DNA from: Pseudorasbora parva
Taxonomy: Eukaryota > Chordata > Actinopteri > Cypriniformes > Gobionidae
Assembly (NCBI RefSeq): GCF_024679245.1
Contig: NC_090188.1
Coordinates: 41,620,992 to 41,684,991 of the forward strand
DNA: 64,000 bases
Reading direction: 5' to 3'
Shown: positions 12,411 through 26,346 of the stretch, in pieces
Numbering within the stretch: position 1 is the first letter of the stretch
How the letters are laid out: the number at the start of each line of letters is the position of its first letter
Made by a program: the position numbers and the translations under genes
Notes under the pieces: generated by a model
The model's database searches: none
What the model saw: the letters and a program-made list of their open reading frames with translations, nothing else
What the model was told of the DNA's origin: nothing

Positions 12411-12565
12411 AAGAGAAACAGAAAGCCTTACTGTTAACATGTTAACAAACACAAGGAATTTGAGTTTTAAATATAATTTAAAGTATAGGATATAACATAG
12501 TATATTATAAAATTCACAATTTACTTTAAAAAGTACAAATATTCCAAGTGAACCAAGTATTCCAA

Positions 12566-15500
12566 GTATTCAGATGTGTGTTCAGATTATAATGACTGAC
12601 GCTGTCTACACTGATACAGTATACAGATGTGTGTTCAGATTATAATGACTGACGCTGTCTACACTGATACAGTATACAGATGTGTGTTCAGATTATAATG
12701 ACTGACGCTGTCTACACTGATACAGTATACAGATGTGTGTTCAGATTATAATGACTGATGCTGTCTACACTGATACAGTATACAGATGTGTGTTCAGATT
12801 ATAATGACTGATGCTGTCTACACTGATACAGTATACAGATGTGTGTTCAGATTATAATGACTGGCTGGCTACACTGATACAGAATACAGATGTGTGTTCA
12901 GATTATAATGACTGGCTGGCTACACTGATACAGAATACAGATGTGTGTTCAGATTATAATGACTGATGCTGTCTACACTGATACAGTATACAGATGTGTG
13001 TTCAGATTATAATGACTGGCTGGCTACACTGATACAGTATACAGATGTGTGTTCAGATTATAATGACTGGCTGTCTACACTGATACAGTATACAGATGTG
13101 TGTTCAGATTATAATGACTGACGCTGGCTACACTGATACAGTATACAGATGTGTGTTCAGATTATAATGACTGAAGCTGTCTACACTGATACAGTATACA
13201 GATGTGTGTTCAGATTATAATGACTGTCGCTGTCTACACTGATACAGTATACAGATGTGTGTTCAGATTATAATGACTGATGCTGTCTACACTGATACAG
13301 TATACAGATGTGTGTTCAGATTATAATGACTGAAGCTGTCTACACTGATACAGTATACAGATGTGTGTTCAGATTATAATGACTAACATTGTCTACACTG
13401 ATACAGTATACAGATGTGTGTTCAGATTATAATGACTGGCTGTCTACACTGATACAGTATACAGATGTGTGTTCAGATTATAATGACTGAGGCTGTCTAC
13501 ACTGATACAGTATACAGATGTGTGTTCAGATTAGGGGTGGGCGATATCTCGATATTTAAAATATATCGAGATATTTTTTCAGCTCGATATGGATTTGGAC
13601 ATATCGTATATATCGATATATTGTTTATATTTAATTCTGATTCGGCCACTTTGTTTGTTTGCCTTCTCTGTGTTGTGCTCGCGAAGCCTCGCGCGCCTCC
13701 CGCCTCTTGCTTTGTTCCCCCTCCCCTCGCGTGTTGTCTCATTGAACACGGCTGCTTCCACAACCAGGTGAGGATTAGTTATCATGTTGACAAGCGCGTA
13801 CGTTGTTCAGGACTCAGTTTAGAGACCATGTTTTCCTTCTAACACAACTGCTTGCTAAAATTCATAAAGAAATATTAATGTTCATCATAGTTCAAATCGC
13901 ACGTTTCACCCACAGTCAGGTGATTGACACTATTGGTGCGAGACGCGGTCGCAATCATGCCAGTTTATGATCTGTGTCTAACTGATCGCATAGTTTTCGG
14001 TTAAAATGTCAAAATGATCGCATATCATTTGAAAACATTTAAAAAGTATTGCAATATCATTACTATTATTATTTTGTCAGCTTTATCACGGGATTATGAT
14101 GAATAGGTCAATTCACGTTTTAACCAAGAGGGAAAAACGCGACATCCCGGGTGTCCTGAGACACGCGGTGCTCTTCTGTAAGTTGTACTGTATCATATTA
14201 TCATATAGCCTACCTTCTGACATTCATATTTCGTTCTGTAACTGGAAAAGAAGTGAAATTCAGCTCATGTGTAGCCTACATGATCTGCATGATGAGTTTG
14301 AATTTTGTCAAACTCATGACAAACATCACTGTTTGAATTTTGATACAAATTTAACAGGAAATGGTGTTATGACAAAATCAGTTTATTTATATCTCAGTCA
14401 TGCCCCCATCTTTCTGCAAAATGCTTACTGTTTACTTTAACTGTAAAAAAGGGAGTCTTTGATTCATCTTTTGAAAGCATGAAATAAATGAAAAGAAGAC
14501 AATATTATTTATTTTCTTTTACAGTTAAATTATTATTATTTATGTAATCAGGGAGTTTTTTTTTTAAATGTCGCAAAAGCAATTGACTACCTCTTTGTAC
14601 TTCAATTTTTTTTAAAAAAAGTTTTTTTGGTATTTGGCTTTTTTTTTTTTTTTGCTGTAGTTTTTAGGGGGTTATTTTTCCTGTAAAAATATCGAGATAT
14701 ATATCGTATATCGAGATATAGCAAAATATATCGAGATATATTTTTTGCTCCATATCGCCCAGCCCTAGTTCAGATTATAATGACTGGCTGTCTACACTGA
14801 TACAGTATACAGATGTGTGTTCAGATTATAATGACTGATGCTGTCTACACTGATACAGTATACAGATGTGTGTTCAGATTATAATGACTGGCTGTCTACA
14901 CTGATACAGTATACAGATGTGTGTTCAGATTATAATGACTGATGCTGTCTACACTGATACAGTCTACAGATGTGTGTTCAGATTATAATGACTGAGGCTG
15001 TCTACACTGATACAGTATACAGATGTGTGTTCAGATTATAATGACTGAGGCTGTCTACACTGATACAGTATACAGATGTGTGTTCAGATTATAATGACTG
15101 GCTGTCTACACTGATACAGTATACAGATGTGTGTTCAGATTATAATGACTGATGCTGTCTACACTGATACAGTATACAGATGTGTGTTCAGATTATAATG
15201 ACTGATGCTGTCTACACTGATACAATATACAGATGTGTGTTCAGATTATAATGACTGACGCTGTCTACACTGATACAGTATACAGATGTGCGTTCAGATT
15301 ATAATGACTGGCTGGCTACACTGATACAGTATACAGATGTGTGTTCAGATTATAATGACTGATGCTGTCTACACTGATACAGTATACAGATGTGTGTTCA
15401 GATTATAATGACTGATGCTGTCTACACTAATACAGTATACAGATGTGTGTTCAGATTATAATGACTGACGCTGTCTACACTGATACAGTATACAGATGTG

Positions 15501-18190
15501 CGTTCAGATTATAATGACTGGCTGTCTACACTGATACAGTATACAGATGTGTGTTCAGATTATAATGACTGATGCTGTCTACACTGATACAGTATACAGA
15601 TGTGTGTTCAGATTATAATGACTGGCTGTCTACACTGATACAGTATACAGATGTGTGTTCAGATTATAATGACTGACGCTGTCTACACTGATACAGTATA
15701 CAGATGTGTGTTCAGATTATAATGACTGACGCTGTCTACACTGATACAGTCTACAGATGTGTGTTCAGATTATAATGACTGAGGCTGTCTACACTGATAC
15801 AGTATACAGATGTGTGTTCAGATTATAATGACTGGCTGTCTACACTGATGCAGTATACAGATGTGTGTTCAGATTATAATGACTGATGCTGTCTACACTG
15901 ATACAGTATACAGATGTGTGTTCAGATTATAATGACTGATGCTGTCTACACTGATACAATATACAGATGTGTGTTCAGATTATAATGACTGACGCTGTCT
16001 ACACTGATACAGTATACAGATGTGTGTTCAGATTATAATGACTAACATTGTCTACACTGATACAGTATACAGATGTGTGTTCAGATTATAATGACTGACG
16101 CTGTCTACACTGATACAGTATACAGATGTGTGTTCAGATTATAATGACTGATGCTGTCTACACTGATACAGTATACAGATGTGCGTTCAGATTATAATGA
16201 CTGGCTGTCTACACTGATACAGTATACAGATGTGTGTTCAGATTATAATGACTGATGCTGTCTACACTGATACAGTATACAGATGTGTGTTCAGATTATA
16301 ATGACTGAGGCTGTCTACACTGATACAGTATACAGATGTGTGTTCAGATTATAATGACTGAAGCTGTCTACACTGATACAGTATACAGATGTGTGTTCAG
16401 ATTATAATGACTGATGCTGTCTGCACTGATACAGTATACAGATGTGTGTTCAGATTATAATGACTGATGCTGTCTACACTGATACAATATACAGATGTGT
16501 GTTCAGATTATAATGACTTGCTGTCTACACTGATACAGTATACAGATGTGTGTTCAGATTATAATGACTGACGCTGTCTGCACTGATACAGTATACAGAT
16601 GTGTGTTCAGATTATAATGACTGACGCTGTCTGCACTGATACAGTATACAGATGTGTGTTCAGATTATAATGACTGACGCTGTCTACACTGATACAGTAT
16701 ACAGATGTGTGTTCAGATTATAATGACTGATGCTGTCTACACTGATACAGTATACAGATGTGTGTTCAGATTATAATGACTGATGCTGTCTACACTGATA
16801 CAGTATACAGATGTGTGTTCAGATTATAATGACTGGCTGTCTACACTGATACAGTCTACAGATGTGTGTTCAGATTATAATGACTGAGGCTGTCTACACT
16901 GATACAGTATACAGATGTGTGTTCAGATTATAATGACTGGCTGTCTACACTGATACAGTATACAGATGTGTGTTCAGATTATAATGACTGATGCTGTCTA
17001 CACTGATACAGTATACAGATGTGTGTTCAGATTATAATGACTGATGCTGTCTACACTGATACAATATACAGATGTGTGTTCAGATTATAATGACTGACGC
17101 TGTCTACACTGATACAGTCTACAGATGTGTGTTCAGATTATAATGACTGACGCTGTCTACACTGATACAGTATACAGATGTGTGTTCAGATTATAATGAC
17201 TGGCTGTCTACACTCATACAGTATACAGATGTGTTTTCAGATTATAATGACTGATGCTGTCTACACTGATACAGTATACAGATGTGTGTTCAGATTATAA
17301 TGACTGACGCTGTCTACACTGATACAGTATACAGATGTGTGTTCAGATTATAATGACTGATGCTGTCTACACTGATACAGTATACAGATGTGTGTTCATA
17401 TTATAATGACTGACGCTGTCTACACTGATACAGTATACAGATGTGTGTTCAGATTATAATGACTGATGCTGTCTACACTGATACAGTATACAGATGTGTG
17501 TTCAGATTATAATGACGGATGCTGTCTACACTGATACAGTATACAGATGTGTGTTCAGATTATAATGACTGGCTGTCTACACTGATACAGTATACAGATG
17601 TGCGTTCAGATTATCATGACTGGCTGTCTACACTGATACAGTATACAGATGTGTGTTCAGATTATAATGACTGAAGCTGTCTACACTGATACAGTATACA
17701 GATGTGCGTTCAGATTATCATGACTGATGCTGTCTACACTGATACAGAATACAGATGTGTGTTCAGATTATAATGACTGAAGCTGTCTACACTGATACAG
17801 TATACAGATGTGTGTTCAGATTATAATGACTGATGCTGTCTGCACTGATACAGTATACAGATGTGTGTTCAGATTATAATGACTGGCTGTCTGCACTGAT
17901 ACAGTATACAGATGTGTGTTCAGATTATAATGACTGACGCTGTCTACACTGATACAGTATACAGATGTGTGTTCAGATTATAATGACTGTCGCTGTCTAC
18001 ACTGATACAGTATACAGATGTGTGTTCAGATTATAATGACTGATGCTGTCTACACTGATACATTATACAGATGTGTGTTCAGATTATAATGACTGATGCT
18101 GTCTACACTGATACAGTATACAGATGTGTGTTCAGATTATAATGACTGTCGCTGTCTACACTTATACAGTATACAGATGTATGTTCAGTT
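12566..18190. repeat. ~53-bp minisatellite, about 83 copies, interrupted once
   Basis: The unit contains GTGTGTTCAGATTATAATGA, then CTGTCTACACTGATACAG and TATACAGAT. The usual length is 53 bp; a 51-bp form has GGCTG in place of GATGCTG. Variant classes (GATG, GACG, GAGG, GAAG, GTCG, AACATTG, GGCTG) are interspersed. The array is broken only by the hAT element at 13532-14767. Excluding that, about 4.4 kb is repeat. Confidence 0.98.
13532..14767. mobile_element. 1236-bp hAT-type element inside the minisatellite, 8-bp duplication GTTCAGAT
   Basis: It begins TAGGGGTGGGCGATATC and ends CATATCGCCCAGCCCTA. The subterminal zones are full of TATCGAGATAT palindromes. GTTCAGAT is present at 13524-13531 and again at 14768-14775, and removing the element and one copy restores a normal repeat unit. 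No transposase domain is recognisable in the interior. Confidence 0.95.
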
Positions 18191-18246
18191 TCTGTGTTGA
18201 TACTTATGCAGTGATGTTAGCCTATCATAACAGTGCCTGACAAGCC

Positions 18247-18327
18247 TTAAAGGAGCCACCCCTTAAAAACAGATTGTTTCATACAGAATGAGGATGCGAG
18301 TTGAAAATAAAAAAATGTTCCCCCACT

Positions 18328-18391
<64 letters not shown>

Positions 18392-18493
18392 TGTGTGTGT
18401 GTGTGTGTGTTTGCAAAACTTTATTAACATTACAAGTGAACCTATTAAAATAATAATAAAATAAAAAATGACATGCCATGTCCCCTTTAAGTT
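18247..18493. mobile_element. possible small MITE containing a (GT)n tract
   Basis: CTTAAAGGAGCC at the left and GTCCCCTTTAAG at the right are a weak inverted repeat around a GT microsatellite (18332-18410). The boundary call is tentative. Confidence 0.35.
18332..18410. repeat. (GT)n microsatellite
   Basis: A near-pure GT tract with one C interruption. Confidence 0.98.
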
Positions 18494-19603
18494 TCACTCT
18501 ATTCTTCATATAAAGATATTGTACGGCTTCAGAAGACTTGGAATGCAAGCAAGTTTTTTTTTTTTTTAAATTTTTTTTGTTGTAAATTCATGCAATAATT
18601 ATCTGTGACTACTTTTATCCGAGTTTTATGTGTTTAATTATATTTGTGTAGGGTAGGGTTAGGTGCTCCAAAATATCTATGAATTTCTACTTTTACAGTC
18701 TGGCGCAAACGGCTAAATGACCCAACCAAGCGTCCATATGTGAGAACATGTTGGATCATTTGGATACATGAACGAATTATTAAAAAGATCGAACTCAGGT
18801 GAATGATTCATTCACAAATTGGATACTGTTATTTCTCTCATGAATGCACAAGGGAGAGCTTGGGCAGATCTGTCAAGACAAAACAGATTTCAGTCTGTTT
18901 CTCACACAAAACTATTGCACAACATCTGAAAACTTCATCAGTTATGTGGACTACTTTTATAATACTTTTTTATCCTTTCCTTCAGATTTTTTTAGTTATT
19001 TTTGACAGCCAATCCAAATAAATACATTAATTTATATCAACAAAACGAATTGTTATGGGTGAAAGAGAAGGTAGAAATAACTCTTTAGGGTAAAAAACAG
19101 ATTAGAATAAATGATCAAAAATGAAATGTGCACATTGATGGATAAATATACAAATATCAGTATAAGTGGTATGATTCATGCTTTTGATGTGAGTGGGTTC
19201 AAAACCCACCTACATATATAACTTTTAATAAACAAAGCAAAATAGCTACTGCGTCTCAGCAGATGTACATCAGAAATAGGGAGCGTCGGGTTGCACTTGA
19301 ACAGAAAGCTGGTGGTGGAGCGAGCGAGAGTGCGTGTCTGAAGGCTTGTTAATGCTTTCAGTCAACTTGCAATGGAAGAAACCTTCTGCAATGTCACCTG
19401 TTGGTTCACAATCTATGTAGAAATGGTAACTAGAATGATAATGACACTTAATTTTGAAGGAACTGTATGTAAGAAATGCATTTCAGTTAATCATAAAATG
19501 GCCCTGATATGTAACTAGACATTAAGAAATCATGTTAATTTCAAATACTTATATCACTGAAAGTCTGTAGTCTATAACAGTAGTCTGGCCAGGATATTGT
19601 TAT
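18494..19603. other. intron 7 spacer, nothing recognised
   Basis: Low-complexity and mixed sequence. No conserved reading frame or terminal repeats noted. Confidence 0.45.
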
Positions 19604-20216
19604 TTAAAGGTCCCGTTCTTCACGATTCCATCTTTTAAACTTTAGTTAGTGTGTAATGTTGCTGTTAGAGCATAAATAATACCTGTAAAATTATAAAGCT
19701 CAAAGTTCAATGCCAAGCGAGATATTTTATTTAACAGAAGTTCCCTTTCAAAGCCTACAGCGAGCGGCCGGTTTGGACTACACCGCTGCACTTCCTGCTG
19801 TGATGACATCACTAGAACCGTTTGTTGACTAAAGCTCCGCCCACAAGAACATGCTAAATAGGGGGCGTGGTCTCGTTACTCTCCCACGTGGAGAAGAGCG
19901 CGCATTCAGCGCTTGCATCTCCCCGTTATGGTAAGAGGCGGGACCTTTCCGGGCAAAGTGTGCTAAGCTGCTGTCCAATCACAACACGGGAAGCGCTGGC
20001 CCAATCAGAACTCGTTACATGTTTCTGAAGGAGGGACTTCATAGAACAAGGAAATCATCAGGCCGTTTTTAGGACAGAGGAAACAGCGCTGTACAGATAA
20101 GTCAACTGTGTGAAAAATACTGTGTTTTTTTACACGCAAAACATGAACTCATGTTATATTGCACACTGTAAACATAATCAAAGCTTCGAAAACACACGAA
20201 GAACGGGACCTTTAAA
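19604..20216. mobile_element. 613-bp MITE with perfect 18-bp inverted ends
   Basis: The left end is TTTAAAGGTCCCGTTCTTC and the right end is GAAGAACGGGACCTTTAAA. TTAA lies at each edge, as in the other AG-ended families here. The interior contains GC-richer blocks (around 19760-19960) and no transposase. Confidence 0.85.
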
Positions 20217-21398
<1,182 letters not shown>

Positions 21399-21738
21399 GT
21401 CTGTCTGTCTATATATCTACTGCAGATATAGACAGCATCTATTTTAAAAAAATACAGTAGGCTACAAACTGAAATTTTGTGAAATATTTTTTTTATAGCT
21501 TTTATTTCTAATATATTTTAAAATGTAATTTAATCATTCTAATAGGATGATGTGCTGAACATTTATGATTATTATCAATAACAAAAACAGTGATTTTTTT
21601 CAAGATTCTTTGATGAACAGAAAGTTCGAAAGAACAGCAATTATTTAAAATAAAAGTAAATGTCTTTACTGTCACTTTTGATAAATTTAATGCGTTCTTA
21701 CAAATAAAATACAGAATGATTCATGATTTTCATTTGAT

Positions 21739-22170
21739 TTGCATTGTTTCTGTGGATGTGGACAGAAGATCATCCTAAAATACTCATTGACTGAACGGAC
21801 CCTGACACGCAGCGCTAAAAACACAAAATTGAGCGACATATCCGACATTGTTAAGAGGCCCGCTGGGGAGTCAGCAGTAGCTATGAATGTACAAACTGTT
21901 GAGGGTGAAGTAAAGAAAAAGAGAAGGTTATTTTTGAACAAGTGGCACATTGATGACGCAGGGAAGGAAATGGTTAGCCTACCTTCCTGACGACCAGTCA
22001 GTGCACTGTATTTACTGTCGAACCTACCCGCTGTCAGAAAATGCAAACAATTTGTTTGTTTGAGGAACAACTAACCTTAAAAAAAGGCAATAAAAGACCA
22101 CAAGTCATCCAAGTCTCATATCAAGTGCACAGCAAAACAGCAGCCGAAGACGGGACGCCAGGAGCAGAGT
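21739..22170 (+). pseudogene. zinc-finger (TTF/hAT-transposase-like) gene remnant
   Basis: A plus-strand frame from 21739 reads KKKRRLFLNKWHIDDAGKEM and then shifts. The next frame continues KWLAYLPDDQSVHCIYCRTY, then PLSENANNLFV. After one stop it resumes with GTTNLKK, and a further shift leads into AIKDHKSSKSHIKCTAKQQ. The spacing of CIYC with a downstream HKSSKSHIKC resembles the TTF-type or BED-like zinc finger at the N-terminus of hAT transposases and their domesticated relatives (ZNF862-like). Two frameshifts and a stop indicate a dead copy. The family is inferred from motif spacing only. Confidence 0.6.
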
Positions 22171-22427
22171 GTGGCAATAAAGGCTCAATGCAATCGCCGT
22201 AGTTGGACCGAATGACAATTCTGTTCAGAAACGTCCATGCGATCGATCAGCAAAAAGAGCAGACCTTTTTGGGACTACATTTGGAACTTGAAGTTGTGTT
22301 TTGCGATGGCTAGGTAGCTAGTTTTAGCGACCGCGATGATAGGCGCCGATACCGTGGGTGCTCCGGACCTCGATTTTGAACAAAAAGCTGAGTAAATCAC
22401 GTTTTTGTTAAAGACTGTTTCCAGATC

Positions 22428-24230
22428 AGATTCAGAGATGATCAATCACAGATGAGGAGATCGAGTCCATCTACACCTCTAATGCTTCAGTCCTGAGCTC
22501 ATCCTGCTCCTCATCTTATTCACTAGCATTAGATAGATTAGATTTATATGATGATTACTGATCAGAGATGATCAGACACAGATGAGGAGATCGAGTCCAT
22601 CTACACCTCTAATGCTTCAGTCCTGGAGCTCATCCTGCTCCTCATCTCATTCACTAGCATTAGATAGATTAGATTTATATGATGATTAATGATCAGAGAT
22701 GATCAGACACAGATGAGGAGATCGAGTCCATCTACTCCTCTAATGCTTCAGTCCTGCTCCTCATCCTGCTCCTCATCTCATTCTCTAACATTAGATAGAT
22801 TAGATTTATATGATGATTAATGATCAGAGATGATCAGACACAGATGAGGAGATCGAGTCCATCTACACCTCTAATGCTTCAGTCCTGCTCCTCATCCTGC
22901 TCCTCATCTCATTCACTAACATTAGATAGATTAGATTTATATGATGATTAATGATCAGAGATGATCAGACACAGATGAGGAGAGCGAGTCCATCTACACC
23001 TCTAATGCTTCAGTCCTGGAGCTCATCCTGCTCCTCATCTCATTCACTAACATTAGATAGATTAGATTTATATGATGATTAAAGAGTTACTTCAGCGATT
23101 AGCATATGGCTTTGTATCAGTAGAAACCCTGGAGTATATTCAAATTATTGTGCTTTTCCCCCTCATATCTCCCTGAGACAAGAGATTTATGCATTTTATT
23201 TCTGGAAAAATTCCTCCTATGATGCAAATTGACGATTTTTGCATCATAGGAGGAATGTTTGCCCAAAGGCTAAAGACTACAGCCAGCAGAGGGAGCTATT
23301 TCCGCATGTTTTGAATCCGCGCATGGGGGATGGGAGATTACACTCACAGCTTGCAGGGAGAGCTCAGCTAGCAGCTACAGGCACTCATTTAAACGGAGCT
23401 ATGCTGAGCAATGTAAGTCTTTTAACTTCTCAAATTAATTTCTATGAAAGTTAAGCTTGTAAAGGCATGAACTGAAACGCGCCAGACTGAACTCGCGTTG
23501 TGAATGTATGCCGCGAGTGTAGTCGTGATTACCTCAGCTCTCATCACTCCTGCAGTCAGTGCTCAGGGCTGTGAGACTCGCGCGGTGACTCACTCATTAT
23601 ATTGAACAGACACGTTCAGTTTTTAATTGTAGTGTCTCCTCTAACTCAGTCACTGTAATCAAGTTGGTGGCGTTGGGAATGGCACAGGGCAGCAAAGTAT
23701 TCTGGGAATTGTAGTCTTTCATCCCCAAGGGACAAAAATACATTTTCTGTCTTTTCTCAGTCTAGAAGACACCAAATTCAAAAATAATTTCACATTTCTA
23801 CTACATTGACGACCCAGTTTAAATACAGATTCATCTTCCCAGCGCTGAAGTACCCCTTTAATGATCAGAGATGATCAGACACAGATGAGGAGATCGAGTC
23901 CATCTACACCTCTAATGCTTCAGTCCTGAGCTCATCCTGCTCCTCATCTCATTCACTAGCATTAGATAGATTAGATTTATATGATGATTACTGATCAGAG
24001 ATGATCAGACACAGATGAGGAGAGCGAGTCCATCTACACCTCTAATGCTTCAGTCCTGAGCTCATCCTGCTCCTCATCTCATTCACTAACATTAGATAGA
24101 TTAGATTTATATGATGATTAATGATCAGAGATGATCAGACACAGATGAGGAGATCGAGTCCATCTACACCTCTAATGCTTCAGTCCTGGAGCTCATCCTG
24201 CTCCTCATCTCATTCACTAACATTAGATCG
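22428..24230. repeat. ~131-bp satellite, about 8 copies, interrupted once
   Basis: The units begin GATCAGAGATGATCAGACAC and include GAGTCCATCTACACCTCTAA and TTATATGATGATTA. Spacing between unit starts is 130-131 bp (22560, 22691, 22822, 22953, then 23863, 23993, 24123). The interruption is the element at 23079-23861. The first unit is the most divergent. Confidence 0.95.
23079..23861. mobile_element. TTAA-targeting non-autonomous element inside the satellite
   Basis: The ends are TTAAAGAGTTACTTCAGCG and CGCTGAAGTACCCCTTTAA. Uninterrupted satellite units read GATGATTAATGATCAG at this point. The inserted copy reads GATGATTAA-AGAG at the left and CCCT-TTAATGATCAG at the right, so exactly TTAA is duplicated. 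That is the piggyBac/Kolobok signature. No transposase. Related fragments lie at 54288-54607 and, inverted, 55141-55334. Confidence 0.92.
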
Positions 24231-25130
24231 TTTTGATTCATATGCTGTGATAATCATGTTATTTTTCATATGCATATGATTACATGCGATCGCTTGTTTT
24301 ACTCCGTCTTACTCGTGTGTGTTTTGATCAGGAGATTCAGTACTCATTCAGAAGATGCTTAATAGCGCCCCCTAGCGTGTGACAGTGAAAACATGGAAAC
24401 TCAGAAAAATTCTGTGTTTGGTGGGGAAAGAGTTATGAGGGCCATACTCCAAAAAAACCTTTCCAAAACGTATTTGAATCCTAAAGAAATGGACTTGACA
24501 GAAATATCCCAACTCCAACTTTAATTTTGCCCATGTTTAGTATGAGAATCCAACTCTTTAACAGTGTAAATAAGTCAGAATGCATGAAGTAGCATTAGAC
24601 CCCTCATTTCATAAAAAGGCTTTTTTTTCATTTTTAGTTCATGTTAACTAGTGTAGTGAACTAATGTTAACAAACAGAACCTTAATCGTAAAGTGATATC
24701 CACTGTCTTTACCAGATGCAGCAGAAGCAAAACCTAAGTACTGAGAGCAAAAAATATGAGAAATACAACAACAAAAAAAATAGCACCAAGAGAGAAACCG
24801 AAAGGAGGAGAATGGCAGCGAAAGAATTGAAGGACTGCAAGGGCAAGACAGCGGTAGATACAGAGAGATACAGCGTGTGAGAGATGGTGGGGTGTTCTGC
24901 CTGATAGGGGGTCAATGCTTCTCTCCGGAGCCCCATTACCGGGTGGCATTAACGGATGTGGTGGGCCAACGGGGGCACGGCGAGGGCCCTGTGTGTGCGT
25001 GAGAGAGTGAAGGAGAACAATTTGATACTATCTCCCCTTCACTGCAGCCACCAACACACCACCATCAATCACTGCCAAACACAGCAGCCTGTGCACACAG
25101 ACACACCAAATACAGAAATACACATACGCA
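24231..25130. other. intron 7 just downstream of exon 7
   Basis: 24310-24415 resembles 28925-29045 (shared AACAGCGCCCC/TAATAGCGCCCCC type motif and GAAAACATGGA/GAAACCATGGA), so it is part of a dispersed repeat. From 24880 to 25000 the sequence is GC-richer and non-repetitive, with no coding frame that continues. Confidence 0.5.
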
Positions 25131-25188
25131 CACACACACACACACACTAATAGCCATTCATGTCCAGGAACATTTAAGGTATGTTTAC

Positions 25189-25325
25189 CTGCGCAGGGCA
25201 GGGAGTAGCCCACCAGCGGCTCCTGGATAAACTGCCGCTCATTGAGTCTGGTCACACAGTACAGGTGGAAGCAGTCCAGGCAGATCACGTGACGCTTGGC
25301 ACACTGAAACACCAGCACTGGCGTC
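25189..25325 (-). CDS. prkn: prkn exon 7: RING1 core
   Basis: This 137-bp exon, identical in length to human exon 7, lies between acceptor GTCTTTTCCAG and donor GTAAAC. It reads [18 protein letters not shown], then [14 protein letters not shown] and [13 protein letters not shown]. It holds RING1 zinc ligands equivalent to human Cys253, His257, Cys260, Cys263 and Cys289. The [18 protein letters not shown] stretch is identical to the human one as I recall it, including the Arg equivalent to Arg275. The exon starts and ends one base into or out of a codon, matching the phase of exons 6 and 8. A short CA tract (UG on the sense strand) begins about 41 bases downstream of the donor. Exon 8 was searched for by eye in 1-25188 and not found. 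Confidence 0.97.
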
Positions 25326-25390
25326 CTGGAAAAGACAGAGAGGCATGAAGCCTACTGTGTACACAACTTCATCATATCATAAAAGTGCTT

Positions 25391-26346
25391 TTAAAGGGGG
25401 ACCTATTATGCAAAATTCACTTTTACATGGTGTTTGAACATAAATGTGTGTTGGAAGTGTGTACAAAACCACCCTATAATGGTAAAAATCCACACACTCT
25501 TCTTTTTTTAACCCATCATATAAGCAGTGTCTCAAAAAAAGCCATTTGCAGTTTCTGTCAATTTTACGTCACATTGCATGATCAAGAACAGTGAGTGATT
25601 TAGTTTTAGCTTTTGTCATTTAAGTCATATTAATGGCTTATACAGCAATAGGTCCTGTATATTATGCTGCTGTCACTTTAATACACAGATCTGTGTATGT
25701 CTGGCAAGTTTTCTCTGAGTTCTGAGCATATTTTCAAACGCATTTCAGACTGGACATCACAGGGGGACAGACGGGAGAACGTGCATCCTTTTTGTTTTCT
25801 TTATTTAGTGCAATGCACAACATTTAGTTTTTATTTTGAGTGTGCAAACATAACCAACTGTGTTTGTGTGAACTTTGTTTCTGACATAACCATGTGTGTA
25901 TTTGAGAGTTTAAGCGCTATAACATGTGAAAAAGAGCTTTGTTTAATACTCACGGGACGTCCAGCTTTCTGTGTGCGTGCTTTCCTCAGAAAACCATATA
26001 TCAGACGTTTAGACTGATGTGGCTTTAAAACGCCTGCAGATAATAAATGTTCATGATGCGGTCACACTCATAGAGCTGATAATCAAAACCAAAAGGATGT
26101 TTTATTTTTGGCAGAGTATCCCCCGCCCTCTTTTGGAAAGTGGGATGGGGAGCAGCAGCTCATTAGCATTTAAAGACAAATGCACAAAAACAGTATGTAT
26201 TTTGTTTTTTTACTCAAAAATGGGCATCTACAACATGGTATAAATGATCTGTGGGGTATTTTGAGCTGGTTTTTCTCAACACATTCTGGGGACGCCTGAG
26301 ATGTATATAACATCTTGTAAAAGGGGGCATAATAGGTTCACTTTAA
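25391..26346. mobile_element. 956-bp MITE with TTAA edges
   Basis: The left end TTAAAGGGGGACCTATTATG and the right end GCATAATAGGTTCACTTTAA form a long, slightly imperfect inverted repeat. It is a family seen widely in cyprinid introns. Reading frames inside are not conserved proteins. Confidence 0.85.

Noticed and set aside
12566..18190. CRISPR-like regular repeats
   Set aside because: Units are contiguous and near-identical along their whole length, with no unique spacers, and the context is a vertebrate gene.
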